In this document: piece after piece, positions 17,603 through 25,740 of the stretch | How the letters are laid out: every line of letters starts with the position of its first letter | Numbering within the stretch: position 1 is the stretch's first letter | Notes under the pieces: generated by a model | Told to the model about the DNA's origin: nothing | Databases searched by the model: none | What the model saw: only the letters and a program-made list of their open reading frames with translations | Program-made: the position numbers and the translations under genes | Origin: Pseudokineococcus marinus | GTDB lineage: Bacteria > Actinomycetota > Actinomycetes > Actinomycetales > Quadrisphaeraceae | DNA length: 64,000 nucleotides | Assembly: GCF_037482405.1 (NCBI RefSeq) | Contig: NZ_JBBHZZ010000004.1 | Coordinates: 321,636-385,635, forward strand | Reading direction: 5' to 3'

Positions 17603-18537
17603 CGGCCGGCTGGGCGCCGGAGCCGCTCGCCGTCCGAACCGACCTCGCCCGCGGGGGCCGCTGGACGTCGCTCGCCGCGCCGGGCCGGGAGTGGCTGTGG
17701 CACCACCCCGACCCGGCGGTGCAGGCGGCGCGCGCGAGCGCCGTCGGGCCCGCCTTCGTCGACGCGGGCGGCGGCGAGGAGTGCCTCCCCACGGTGGACG
17801 GCGACCCCGACCACGGGGCGGTGTGGCCGCTCGCCTGGCAGCCGGGCGCGCGCGAGGGCGAGGCGGCCGTCGCGGCCGACGGGCTGGCGCTGCGGCGGCA
17901 CCTCGCGGCGCGCGACGGCGTCGTGCGCGCCGCGTACCGCGTCAGCGGCGCGCCCGGGCAGGAGCTCGTGCACGCCGTGCACCTGCTGCTCGACCTCTCC
18001 CCCGCCGCGCGCGTGCGCCTGCCCGCCGTCGGGGTGCCGTGCGCCGTCCGCGAGGAGCGCCCCGGGGCACCCGGCCGGCCGCGGCGCTGGTCGGCGCCCT
18101 GGCCGCCCCGGGTCGGGGAGCACGACGCCGACCGCCTCGGCCCGGACGACGGCACGGCCGCCGCCGTCCTCGTGCCCGGCTGCGACCGCGCGCTCGTCGT
18201 CGACGGAGACGACGCCCTGGAGCTGCGGTGGGGCGCCGACCACGACCAACCGGTCTCGCTCCTGCTGTGGCGCAACCTGCGCGGCTGGCCGGCCGGCGCG
18301 CCGTACCGCAGCACCGGCCTGGAGCCGCTCCTCGGCGCCACGTCCGACCTCGCCGCGGCGCAGCAGGTCTCGGCCCGTGGGGGCGCCAGTGGCGACAGGG
18401 GCGGCGCCGCCCGGCTCGACGCCTCGGGGCAGGCGTCCTGGTGGCTCGAGGTGCGGACCCGGCGGCGCCCCGGACCGCAGGATCGTCCAGGCCAGGCCGT
18501 GGGTGCGTCCTCCCCCGGCGGGCCGTCCGGCCCCTAG
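17599..18537 (+). CDS. Aldose 1-epimerase-like protein
   Basis: This is a 312-aa cytoplasmic protein of the galactose-mutarotase-like fold. Recognisable parts are the N-terminal GGRWTSLAAPGREWLWHHPD segment and a later GAGGGEEC-like loop (residues about 50-60). The usual catalytic His and Glu cannot be placed with certainty, so it may be a divergent or non-catalytic sugar binder. The GTG start overlaps the permease stop, and the TAG stop lies within the putative -10 of the GH2 gene. It probably interconverts anomers of the imported sugar. Confidence 0.75.
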   Translation: MTAGWAPEPLAVRTDLARGGRWTSLAAPGREWLWHHPDPAVQAARASAVGPAFVDAGGGEECLPTVDGDPDHGAVWPLAWQPGAREGEAAVAADGLALRRHLAARDGVVRAAYRVSGAPGQELVHAVHLLLDLSPAARVRLPAVGVPCAVREERPGAPGRPRRWSAPWPPRVGEHDADRLGPDDGTAAAVLVPGCDRALVVDGDDALELRWGADHDQPVSLLLWRNLRGWPAGAPYRSTGLEPLLGATSDLAAAQQVSARGGASGDRGGAARLDASGQASWWLEVRTRRRPGPQDRPGQAVGASSPGGPSGP

Positions 18538-18540
18538 CGT
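18535..18540 (+). promoter_or_regulatory. Putative -10 (TAGCGT) of the GH2 gene, leaderless type
   Basis: CCTAGCGTCG places TAGCGT 6 nt before the GTG at 18547, with no RBS visible before that GTG. It overlaps the stop codon of the epimerase-like gene. The same CCTAGCGTC string occurs before the genes at 10795 and 61064. Confidence 0.4.
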
Positions 18541-18546
18541 CGGGGG

Positions 18547-21513
18547 GTGCTCACCGCCGAGTCCCCCACCGCCGCAGCCGCGACCGCCGAGGAGGTGGAC
18601 CTCTCGGGCCCGTGGGCGATGGCCCTCGACCGGGACGACGCCGGCGAGGACCAGCGCTGGTACGCCCGAGACCTGACCTGTGACGGCGGAGCCGACGATG
18701 GGGCCGGCGGCGGGACCGTCCACCTGCCGGGGTCGCTGCAGGAGCAGGGCTACGGCGACGAGGTCACCGCGGAGACCGCCTGGAACGGCCAGGTGGTCGA
18801 CCGCTCGTACTACCTCGACGACCGCTACGCGCCCTACCGCGAGCCCGGGAAGGTCGCCGTCCCCTTCTGGCTGCAGCCGCGCCGCTACTACCGCGGGGCG
18901 GCCTGGTACCAGCGCACCGTCCAGGTGCCGGCCGCCTGGGCGGGCCGCCGGGTCGTCCTGGAGCTCGAGCGCGTGCACTGGGAGTCGACGCTGTGGGTCG
19001 ACGAGCGCCGCGTCGGCTCGGAGCGGAGCCTGTGCGCCCCGCACCGCTACGACCTCGGCGTCCTCGCGCCCGGCGAGCACCGGGTCACGCTGCGCGTCGA
19101 CAACCGCACGGTCGTCGACGTCGGGCCCAACGCCCACAGCACGACCGACCACACGCAGGGCAGCTGGAACGGCGTCGTCGGCCGGGTCGCGCTGCGCGCC
19201 CGGCCGGACGTCGTCGTGCGCCGCGTCCGCGTCGTGCCGCGCGTGGCCGACCGCGCCCTCACCGTGCGGCTCGACCTCGCCGGCGGGCCGTCGGGCGTCG
19301 GCGCGGGACGCGTGGTCCTCACCGCCCGGCGCTGCGACGACCTCCCCGGCCCTCGCGGGCCCGAGCCGGAGCCCCTCGTCGTCGACTACGCCTTCGACGC
19401 CGGCATGAGCCCGCGGGGCCTGTCCGCCACGACGGCCCACCTCGACGTCGACCTGCCGCTCGGCGACGGCGCCGCCCTCTGGGACGAGCACTCCCCGGCG
19501 CTGTACGCCCTCGAGGTGGCCCTCGAGCCCGAGGGGCGCCCGGAGGACCGCACGGTGCGGCGCACCGTCGTCGGGCTGCGCGAGGTCTCGGTCGTCGGCA
19601 CGCAGATCGCCGTGAACGGCCGCCCCACCTTCGTGCGCGGCACCCTCGAGTGCTGCGTCTTCCCCCTCACCGGGTACCCGCCCACCGACGTGGCGTCGTG
19701 GGCGCGGATCGTCGCCGTCTGCCGCGCGCACGGGCTCAACCTCCTGCGCTTCCACTCCTGGTGCCCGCCGGAGGCGGCCTTCCGGGCGGCCGACGAGGCG
19801 GGGATGCTCCTGCAGGTCGAGGGCCCGGTGTGGGCCAACCAGGGCGCCTCGCTCGGAGAGGGCGGCTCGCTGGACGCCTTCGTCCACGAGGAGACGCGAG
19901 CGGTCCTCGACGAGTTCGGCGACCACCCCTCCTTCGTCGTCATGGCGCACGGCAACGAGCCGTCGGGGCGCGACGCGGAGTTCCTCGGCGACTGGGTCAC
20001 CACGTGGCGCCGGCGCGACCCGCGGCGCCTCTACACGAGCGGCGCCGGCTGGCCCGCCATCGTCGAGAACGACCTCGACAACGTCTCCGAGCCGCGGCTG
20101 CACCGCTGGGACGAGGGGCTCGGCTCGCGGCTCAACGCGACCCCGCCGACGACGGACGCCGACTACAGCGCCTGGGTGGAGGGCGCGGCGCGGCCCGTCG
20201 TCAGCCACGAGGTGGGGCAGTGGTGCGCGCACCCGTCCTTCGCCGAGCGCGCCAAGTACACGGGGCTGATGCAGCCGCGGAACCTCGACGTCTTCGCCGA
20301 CTTCCTCGAGCAGGGCGGGATGGGCGACCAGGCGGAGGACTTCCTCCACGCCTCGGGGCGCCTGCAGCTGCTCTGCTACAAGGAGGAGGTGGAGGCGGCG
20401 CTGCGCACGCCCGGCTTCGGCGGCTTCCACCTCCTCGGCCTGTCGGACTTCCCCGGGCAGGGCACGGCGCTCGTCGGCGTCCTCGACGCGTTCTGGGAGG
20501 GCAAGGGCTACTGCGAGCCCGAGGAGTTCGCGCGCTTCTGCGGGGTGACGACGCCGCTGGCGCGCCTGCCGCGGCGCGTGCTCGCCGCAGGCGACGACCT
20601 GGTCTTCGAGCCGCAGGTCGCCCACTTCGGCGCCGGCCCGCTGCGCGCGAGGACGACGTGGCGGGTGCTCACCACCGACGGCGGAGGCGGCGGGGAGGCC
20701 CTCGGCGGAGACGTCGTCGCCGAGGGCGTGGTCCCGGGCGAGGAGGTGCCGGTCGGCAACGCCCGTCGCCACGACGTCGTGCGCGTGCCGCTCGAGGCGG
20801 TCGGGCGCGCGGTGGCCGCGAGCGGCACGGGGGTGCGCCTACGGCTCGAGCTGGCGGTGGTCGACCTCGACGGCGGGGCCGAGCACCGCAACGACTGGGA
20901 CGTGTGGGTCTTCCCCGCCCCGGCCGCCCGCCGGTCGGACGAGGGGGCCGCAGCCGGCGTCGTCGTCACCCGGGCCCCGGACGAGGCCGTCCGGCGCGCC
21001 GACGCCGGCGAGCGCGTCGTCCTCGTGCCCCCGGCGGCGAGCCTGCGCGACGACGTCGCCCTCGGCTTCACGCCGGTGTTCTGGAACACGGCGTGGACCA
21101 AGGGGCAGGCGCCCCACACCCTCGGGCTGGTGCACGACGCGCAGCACCCGCTCTTCGCGCGCTTCCCCTCCACGGGCCACACGGACTGGCAGTGGTGGGA
21201 GGTGCTGCACGGCGCCCGGGCGATGCAGCTCGAGGGCCTGCCCCGTGCGCTGCGGCCGGTGGTCCAGCCCATCGACACGTGGTTCTCCGCGCGCCGCCTC
21301 GGGCTCGTCGTCGAGATGGGCGTCGGAGACGGGGCGCTGCTCGTCTGCTCGGCCGACGTCCTCGACGCCCCCGCCGACCGCCCGGCCGCCGCGGCCTTCC
21401 GCGACGCGCTGCTCGCGTACGCGGCCGGGCCGGACTTCGCGCCCGGCGTCGCGGTGAGCGCGACCGAGGCGGGGAGGTGGCTGGCGGACGTGTCCGTCGA
21501 CGTGCCCGAGTGA
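18547..21513 (+). CDS. Glycoside hydrolase family 2-like protein (beta-galactosidase/glucuronidase type)
   Basis: This is a 988-aa protein without a signal peptide, so probably cytoplasmic. The N-terminal jelly-roll domain (about 15-210; RYYRGAAWYQRTVQVP) and the Ig-like domain are followed by a TIM barrel. The barrel contains RGTLECCVFPLTGYPP, HSWCPPEAAFRAADEAG and the acid/base motif VVMAHGNEPSG near residue 470. The later HEVGQWCAHP carries a Glu that could be the nucleophile. A C-terminal beta-rich region lacks recognised features. It is last in the operon with the second importer and should degrade the imported oligosaccharide. Linkage specificity cannot be read from the sequence. Confidence 0.87.
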   Translation: MLTAESPTAAAATAEEVDLSGPWAMALDRDDAGEDQRWYARDLTCDGGADDGAGGGTVHLPGSLQEQGYGDEVTAETAWNGQVVDRSYYLDDRYAPYREPGKVAVPFWLQPRRYYRGAAWYQRTVQVPAAWAGRRVVLELERVHWESTLWVDERRVGSERSLCAPHRYDLGVLAPGEHRVTLRVDNRTVVDVGPNAHSTTDHTQGSWNGVVGRVALRARPDVVVRRVRVVPRVADRALTVRLDLAGGPSGVGAGRVVLTARRCDDLPGPRGPEPEPLVVDYAFDAGMSPRGLSATTAHLDVDLPLGDGAALWDEHSPALYALEVALEPEGRPEDRTVRRTVVGLREVSVVGTQIAVNGRPTFVRGTLECCVFPLTGYPPTDVASWARIVAVCRAHGLNLLRFHSWCPPEAAFRAADEAGMLLQVEGPVWANQGASLGEGGSLDAFVHEETRAVLDEFGDHPSFVVMAHGNEPSGRDAEFLGDWVTTWRRRDPRRLYTSGAGWPAIVENDLDNVSEPRLHRWDEGLGSRLNATPPTTDADYSAWVEGAARPVVSHEVGQWCAHPSFAERAKYTGLMQPRNLDVFADFLEQGGMGDQAEDFLHASGRLQLLCYKEEVEAALRTPGFGGFHLLGLSDFPGQGTALVGVLDAFWEGKGYCEPEEFARFCGVTTPLARLPRRVLAAGDDLVFEPQVAHFGAGPLRARTTWRVLTTDGGGGGEALGGDVVAEGVVPGEEVPVGNARRHDVVRVPLEAVGRAVAASGTGVRLRLELAVVDLDGGAEHRNDWDVWVFPAPAARRSDEGAAAGVVVTRAPDEAVRRADAGERVVLVPPAASLRDDVALGFTPVFWNTAWTKGQAPHTLGLVHDAQHPLFARFPSTGHTDWQWWEVLHGARAMQLEGLPRALRPVVQPIDTWFSARRLGLVVEMGVGDGALLVCSADVLDAPADRPAAAAFRDALLAYAAGPDFAPGVAVSATEAGRWLADVSVDVPE

Positions 21514-21563
21514 CCCTGGGGTCGCCGTCCGGCCGCCCCGCTGGGCGCCCGGTCGCCGCTCGC

Positions 21564-22736
21564 CTATCCAGCCCGGCGGGCGGCGTCGTCCTCCTCGTCG
21601 AAGACGATGACCTGCCGGATCGCCGCACCGTCGGCGAGCGCGTCCATGGCCTCGTTGACGTCCTCGAGCCGCGTGCGCGCGGAGATGAGCGCCTCGACGG
21701 GCAGCCGCCCCTCGCGCCACATCTGCGCGTAGGTCGGGATGTCGCGGGCGGGCACGGCCGAGCCGAGGTAGCTGCCGATGATGGTGCGGGCCTCGGCGGT
21801 GAGTCCGAGGGGCTTGATGGCCGCCTCGGCGGTCGGCGCGGGCAGGCCCACGGTCACGGTCGTGCCGCCGACGCCGGTGAGCGCCACCGCGGTCTCGAAG
21901 GCGCGCGCGTTGCCGGCGGCCTCCACGACGACGGGCGCTGTGAGCCCGGCCTCGAGGGCCTCGGCGGGCGAGAGCGCCTGCGCCGCCCCCAGCTCGAGCG
22001 CGCGGGCCAGCTTCTCCGGCACCGCGTCCACGCCGATCACGGGGCCGCGGCCGAGCGACACGGCGGTGATGAGCGCCGCCATCCCGACCCCGCCGAGCCC
22101 CACGACGACGACGGTGTCGCCGTCGCGCGGCCGCCCGGCGTTGAGCACGGCCCCGCCGCCGGTGAGCACCGCGCAGCCGAGCACGGCGGCGACCTCGGCC
22201 GGGACGTCGTCGTCGACGGCCACGACGGAGCGGCGGTCGACGACGGCGTGCGTCGCGAAGCCGGAGACGCCGAGGTGGTGGTGGACCTCGTCGCCCGCAC
22301 CGACCGCGTCGTCACCCTCGCCGAGCGGTGCCGTCGCGTGCAGCCGCCGCCCGCCGGCCAGCAGCTCGCCGGCGTTGTTGGACGCCGAGCCCCGCGTGCA
22401 CGGCAGCCGGCCGTCGGTCCGGCAGCCGTCGCACTCCCCGCAGCGCGGCAGGAAGGCCATGACGACGCGCTGGCCGACGGCGAGGTCGTCGACCTCGCTG
22501 CCGACGCGCTCGACCCGTCCGGCGGCCTCGTGCCCGAGGAGCATCGGCACCGGGCGCACGCGGTTGCCGTCGACGACGGAGAGGTCGGAGTGGCAGACGC
22601 CGGCCGCCTCGATCCGCACGAGCACCTCGGTGGGGCCCGGGTCGTCGAGCTCGAGCTCGACGACGGAGATCGGCCGTGTGTCGCGGTAGGGGCGCTCGTC
22701 GCCGATGCGCTCGAGCACCGCGCCGCGGATCCTCAT
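21564..22736 (-). CDS. Zinc-dependent alcohol dehydrogenase (MDR family)
   Basis: This is a 390-aa medium-chain dehydrogenase. Catalytic zinc ligands are visible as GVCHSD and GHEAAG. The structural zinc loop is CGECDGCRTDGRLPC. The Rossmann motif is VVVVGLGGVGMAA near residue 200, followed by an acidic GVDAVPEK that suggests NAD. The ATG at 22736 is preceded by GAGGAGG. It converges on the GH2 gene and stands apart from the dehydrogenases at 24.8-27.3 kb, although all could serve one oxidation pathway. The substrate is unknown. Confidence 0.93.
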   Translation of the reverse strand: MRIRGAVLERIGDERPYRDTRPISVVELELDDPGPTEVLVRIEAAGVCHSDLSVVDGNRVRPVPMLLGHEAAGRVERVGSEVDDLAVGQRVVMAFLPRCGECDGCRTDGRLPCTRGSASNNAGELLAGGRRLHATAPLGEGDDAVGAGDEVHHHLGVSGFATHAVVDRRSVVAVDDDVPAEVAAVLGCAVLTGGGAVLNAGRPRDGDTVVVVGLGGVGMAALITAVSLGRGPVIGVDAVPEKLARALELGAAQALSPAEALEAGLTAPVVVEAAGNARAFETAVALTGVGGTTVTVGLPAPTAEAAIKPLGLTAEARTIIGSYLGSAVPARDIPTYAQMWREGRLPVEALISARTRLEDVNEAMDALADGAAIRQVIVFDEEDDAARRAG

Positions 22737-22996
22737 GCCGCCTCCTCAGCCGTCCGGAGCGACCGGGCAGAACGACGGCTCCTCCGAGGGGCGGGCAGAG
22801 GCATGCGCGCCGCCAGGGCGTCGCCGGTCATCTCGGTCTCCTCGTCGTCGCGGAGCGCGCCAGCTCGTCGGGCGCGGCTCCACACTGCGGCAGGCGCCCG
22901 AGCCTCGCCCGAGGAGGTCGCAGACGAGCCGTCAGGCGACGACGAGGACCGCCGCACCCGACGTCGCAAAAGCACCGCCGCGGGTCGTCGTCGCCG

Positions 22997-23512
22997 TCAG
23001 CGCTCGTAGAGCGCCCGGATCCGCCGCAGCCGCTCGACGACGCGCTGGGTGTCGAGCTCAGGGCGCGGATCGGGATGGTCCAGCATCGCCCGGAGCGTGC
23101 GCACGAGCTCGACCGCCACCTCCGGCGCGGAGGTCGACCCGGCGTCCGGCACCCCCGTCGCGCCGCTCAGCTCGGCGACCAGGCGCAGCCTCCCGCGAGC
23201 CGGCATCGGCCGACCGTCCTCCGAAGGACCCACCTCGAGGCTGGCGTCGTCGTGCCGCAGCCGGAGGTAGACCGCCTCGCCGGTCGGCCTCCACCAGCCG
23301 TAGCCCTGCTCCGGGTACATGCCGCCGTACTCGACGAACTCGATCTCCTCCGTGGCGCCGTTGACCGCGGCGAGGAGAGCCGCCTCACGCCGCTCCCGCT
23401 CCGCGACCTCTTCCGGCGTGGGAGGCGGAAGTCGCTGCCACAGACGCCGAGAGGCGTCCGAGAGTGGTGCCGCGGCGGCCTCGCCCGGTGCGCCGTCCTC
23501 GACGTCGTCCAC
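22997..23512 (-). CDS. Hypothetical protein, 171 aa
   Basis: This is a soluble 171-aa protein with no signal or membrane segment. It has a charged helical N-terminus (SDASRRLWQRLPPPTPEEVAERERRE), a short aromatic strand region (IEFVEYGGMYPEQGYGWW) and an Arg-rich helical C-terminus. The GTG at 23512 has a good GGAGGGG RBS, which supports it as a real gene. I do not recognise the family. It lies between the alcohol dehydrogenase and the RpiR regulator on the same strand. Confidence 0.65.
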   Translation of the reverse strand: MDDVEDGAPGEAAAAPLSDASRRLWQRLPPPTPEEVAERERREAALLAAVNGATEEIEFVEYGGMYPEQGYGWWRPTGEAVYLRLRHDDASLEVGPSEDGRPMPARGRLRLVAELSGATGVPDAGSTSAPEVAVELVRTLRAMLDHPDPRPELDTQRVVERLRRIRALYER

Positions 23513-23654
23513 GACCCCTCCTCAGCCCTCGACGAGCGCCGGGGCGAGCCTCCCGGCCGTGCGCGCTCAGCGGTCGACGCGAGCATGACCGCCTCGCTCA
23601 CGGCGGTCCAGCACGTATCAGTGGCGCAGCCCCCTGCCCGAGGAGCCGACGCCC

Positions 23655-24524
23655 TCACCCACCCGACGCCCCGCCCCGCGGCCCGTCGTCGTAGGTGTCC
23701 ATCGCCCGCCACGCGCGCTGCACGCCCTGGAGGGCCGCGCGTGTCTGCTCGGGACGGCTCGCCTGCATGCCGGCGAGCAGCCCGTAGACCACGGCGGTGA
23801 TGGCCGTCACCGACTGGAAGAACGAGACGCCCTCGCTCGGCACGATGAGCGGCACGTCGGAGACCTGCGCGACCGGACCCCGATCGAGGTCGCTGATCGA
23901 CACCACGCGCGCACCGGCCGACCGGGCGGCGCGCGCGGCGGCGAGCAGCTCGCGCATGGGGCGCCACGGGTTGACGAGGAGGACGACGTCGCCCGGCCCC
24001 AGCGCCGAGACGGCGGTCGCCAGGTGCGGGCCGCCCCGTGACTCCAGCTGCGCCCGGTAGCCCATCGTCGCGGCGAGGTGGGCGAAGACGGTCGCCGGCC
24101 CGGCGAACGAGCCCTGCCCGAGCACGAGCAGGTGCTCGGCCTCCCCCAGCGCCGCGACCGCACGCTCGGCGTCGTCGCGGTCGACCGTCTCGAGCGCGAG
24201 CCGCAGGTTCTCCATGTCGTGGCGGACGGCGTCGTGGACGACCCCGTCGGTCTCCCGGTGGTGCTGCTCGAGCGTCTGCTCCGTGGAGATCTCCAGCAGG
24301 TAGCGCGCCCGCAGCTCGTGCTGCAGCGTCGGCCACCCGCGGAAGCCGAGGCGCTGGGCGCAGCGGACGACCGTGCTCTTGTCGACGCCGGCGCGCGCGG
24401 CGATCGCCGCGACGTCGGAGTAGGACGCGAGCTGCTGGTTGCGCTTCACCGTCTCGAAGACGCGCTCCTGCGCCGGCGAGAGCCCCGCCGACGGGCGCAG
24501 GCCGTCGAGCCACGTGCTGATCAC
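23655..24524 (-). CDS. MurR/RpiR family transcriptional regulator
   Basis: This is a 289-aa regulator. An N-terminal HTH_6 domain (residues about 1-75; LSPAQERVFETVKRNQQLA, then ARAGVDKSTVVRCAQRLGFRGWP) is followed by a SIS sugar-isomerase-type domain (LLVLGQGSFAGPA, VVLLVNPWRPMREL). The frame runs to 24617, but the GTG at 24524 begins at the conserved N-terminus and has a GAGGGG-type RBS upstream, so it is preferred. SIS domains bind phosphosugars or related acids. It is divergent from the dehydrogenase operon and probably controls it through the site at 24648-24663. Confidence 0.9.
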   Translation of the reverse strand: MISTWLDGLRPSAGLSPAQERVFETVKRNQQLASYSDVAAIAARAGVDKSTVVRCAQRLGFRGWPTLQHELRARYLLEISTEQTLEQHHRETDGVVHDAVRHDMENLRLALETVDRDDAERAVAALGEAEHLLVLGQGSFAGPATVFAHLAATMGYRAQLESRGGPHLATAVSALGPGDVVLLVNPWRPMRELLAAARAARSAGARVVSISDLDRGPVAQVSDVPLIVPSEGVSFFQSVTAITAVVYGLLAGMQASRPEQTRAALQGVQRAWRAMDTYDDGPRGGASGG

Positions 24525-24647
24525 GCCGTCACCGCCCCCCTCGCCCCGGCGGACGACGTCGAGCCGAACTGTAGGAGCCGCAGCGGGACCGGGCGGTCCG
24601 CGCCGTCCGACCCCCACCGACCGTCCGCGAACTCATGGACGCGATCC

Positions 24648-24663
24648 TGCAACGGCCATTGCC
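24648..24663. promoter_or_regulatory. Near-palindromic putative RpiR operator
   Basis: TGCAACGGCCATTGCC is a near-perfect dyad (TGCAA / TTGCC around a symmetric core) with one mismatch. It overlaps the -35 hexamer at 24659, as expected for a repressor site, and lies between the RpiR gene and the operon it faces. Confidence 0.5.
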
Positions 24664-24687
24664 AGCATGTCGACGTGCACCTACGTT
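24659..24687 (+). promoter_or_regulatory. Promoter of the dehydrogenase operon
   Basis: A -35 of TTGCCA (24659-24664), a 17-bp spacer and a -10 of TACGTT (24682-24687) form a good sigma-70-type promoter. Transcription would begin near 24694, giving a leader of about 63 nt before the GTG at 24757. Confidence 0.6.
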
Positions 24688-24756
24688 TGCCGACCGTCAC
24701 GGCCGGGCGCACCACGGCTCCGGCCCGCACCGACGGACGACGCGAGAGCAGGACAC

Positions 24757-25740
24757 GTGGACACCACCCCTCCCGACGGGGCCGCCCCGGCGGACCTCCC
24801 CAGCGACGGCGCGGGCGCCGAGCGGCGCGTCGCCGTCGTCGGCCTCGGCGCGATGGGCGGCGCCATGGCGACGACGCTGAACCGGGCCGGCTGGGCGGTC
24901 ACGGGTTTCGACCCGTCGCCCGAGGCCCGGGCACGCGCGGCCGACGCCGGCGTGGCGACGGCCGACCGGCTCGAGGACGTCGCGGGCACGCCCTTCGTCG
25001 TCCTCTCCCTGCCGTCGGCGCGCGTCGTCGAGCAGACGGTCCCCGTGCTGCTGGAGCGCGAGGGCACCCGCGTCGTCCTCGACACCACGACGTCGGAGCC
25101 CGCCACCAGCGAGGCCATGGCCGCCGCCGCCCGCGAGCGCGGCGCCGTCTTCGTCGACGCGCCCGTCTCCGGCGGCGCGAGCGGCGCGGCCACCGGGGCG
25201 CTGAGCGCCTTCGTCGGCGGCACCCCCGACGACGTCCGCGCCGCCGAGCCGCTGCTCGCCGCGCTGACCGGCGGGCAGTACGCCGTCGTCGGCGGCACGG
25301 GCGCCGGCAACGTCGTCAAGCTCCTCAACAACGTGCTGTGCGCGACCAACCTCATCGCCGTCGGCGAGGCGATGGACGTGGCCGCCGCTCACGGGCTCGA
25401 CCTCGCCACGGTCGCGCAGGCCGTCAGCGGCGCGTCGGGCGGCAGCGCCGTCACGGCGAACGCCCTCCCGCGGTGGGTGCTCTCGGGCACCTTCGACTCC
25501 GGCTTCGCCCTCGGCCTCATGGCCCGCGACGTGGGCCTCGCCCTCGACGTCGCCGCCGCCCGCGGGGCGAAGCCCGCGCTGCTCGCCGCGACGCACGACG
25601 CCTGGCAGCGCGCCCTCGCCGAGCGCGGCCCCGCTGCGGACTTCACCGAGGCCCCCGCCACCGCCGCGACCGCGACCACTGCCCTCGCGCCGGCGGACGC
25701 CACCGCGAGCTCCACGACCAGCAGCGAGGACGACCGATGA
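24757..25740 (+). CDS. NAD(P)-dependent beta-hydroxyacid dehydrogenase (3-hydroxyisobutyrate dehydrogenase family)
   Basis: This is a 327-aa cytoplasmic oxidoreductase. An N-terminal Rossmann domain carries VAVVGLGAMGGAMA (about 26-39). The substrate loop is DAPVSGGASGAATGAL (about 136-151). The catalytic Lys lies in GNVVKLLNN near residue 191. The GTG start has an AGCAGGA-type RBS. Its stop overlaps the ATG of the aldehyde dehydrogenase, so the two are coupled. The Ala/Thr/Ser-rich C-terminal tail is not conserved. Substrate could be 3-hydroxyisobutyrate, tartronate semialdehyde or another 3-hydroxyacid. Confidence 0.92.
   Translation: MDTTPPDGAAPADLPSDGAGAERRVAVVGLGAMGGAMATTLNRAGWAVTGFDPSPEARARAADAGVATADRLEDVAGTPFVVLSLPSARVVEQTVPVLLEREGTRVVLDTTTSEPATSEAMAAAARERGAVFVDAPVSGGASGAATGALSAFVGGTPDDVRAAEPLLAALTGGQYAVVGGTGAGNVVKLLNNVLCATNLIAVGEAMDVAAAHGLDLATVAQAVSGASGGSAVTANALPRWVLSGTFDSGFALGLMARDVGLALDVAAARGAKPALLAATHDAWQRALAERGPAADFTEAPATAATATTALAPADATASSTTSSEDDR

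Noticed and set aside
17479..20772. 1097-aa minus-strand ORF opposite the epimerase-like and GH2 genes
   Set aside because: No recognisable domains; it spans two well-supported plus-strand genes.
22733..22975. 80-aa minus-strand ORF between the alcohol dehydrogenase and hypothetical gene
   Set aside because: Arg-rich, no RBS and no family character; it overlaps the alcohol dehydrogenase start region.
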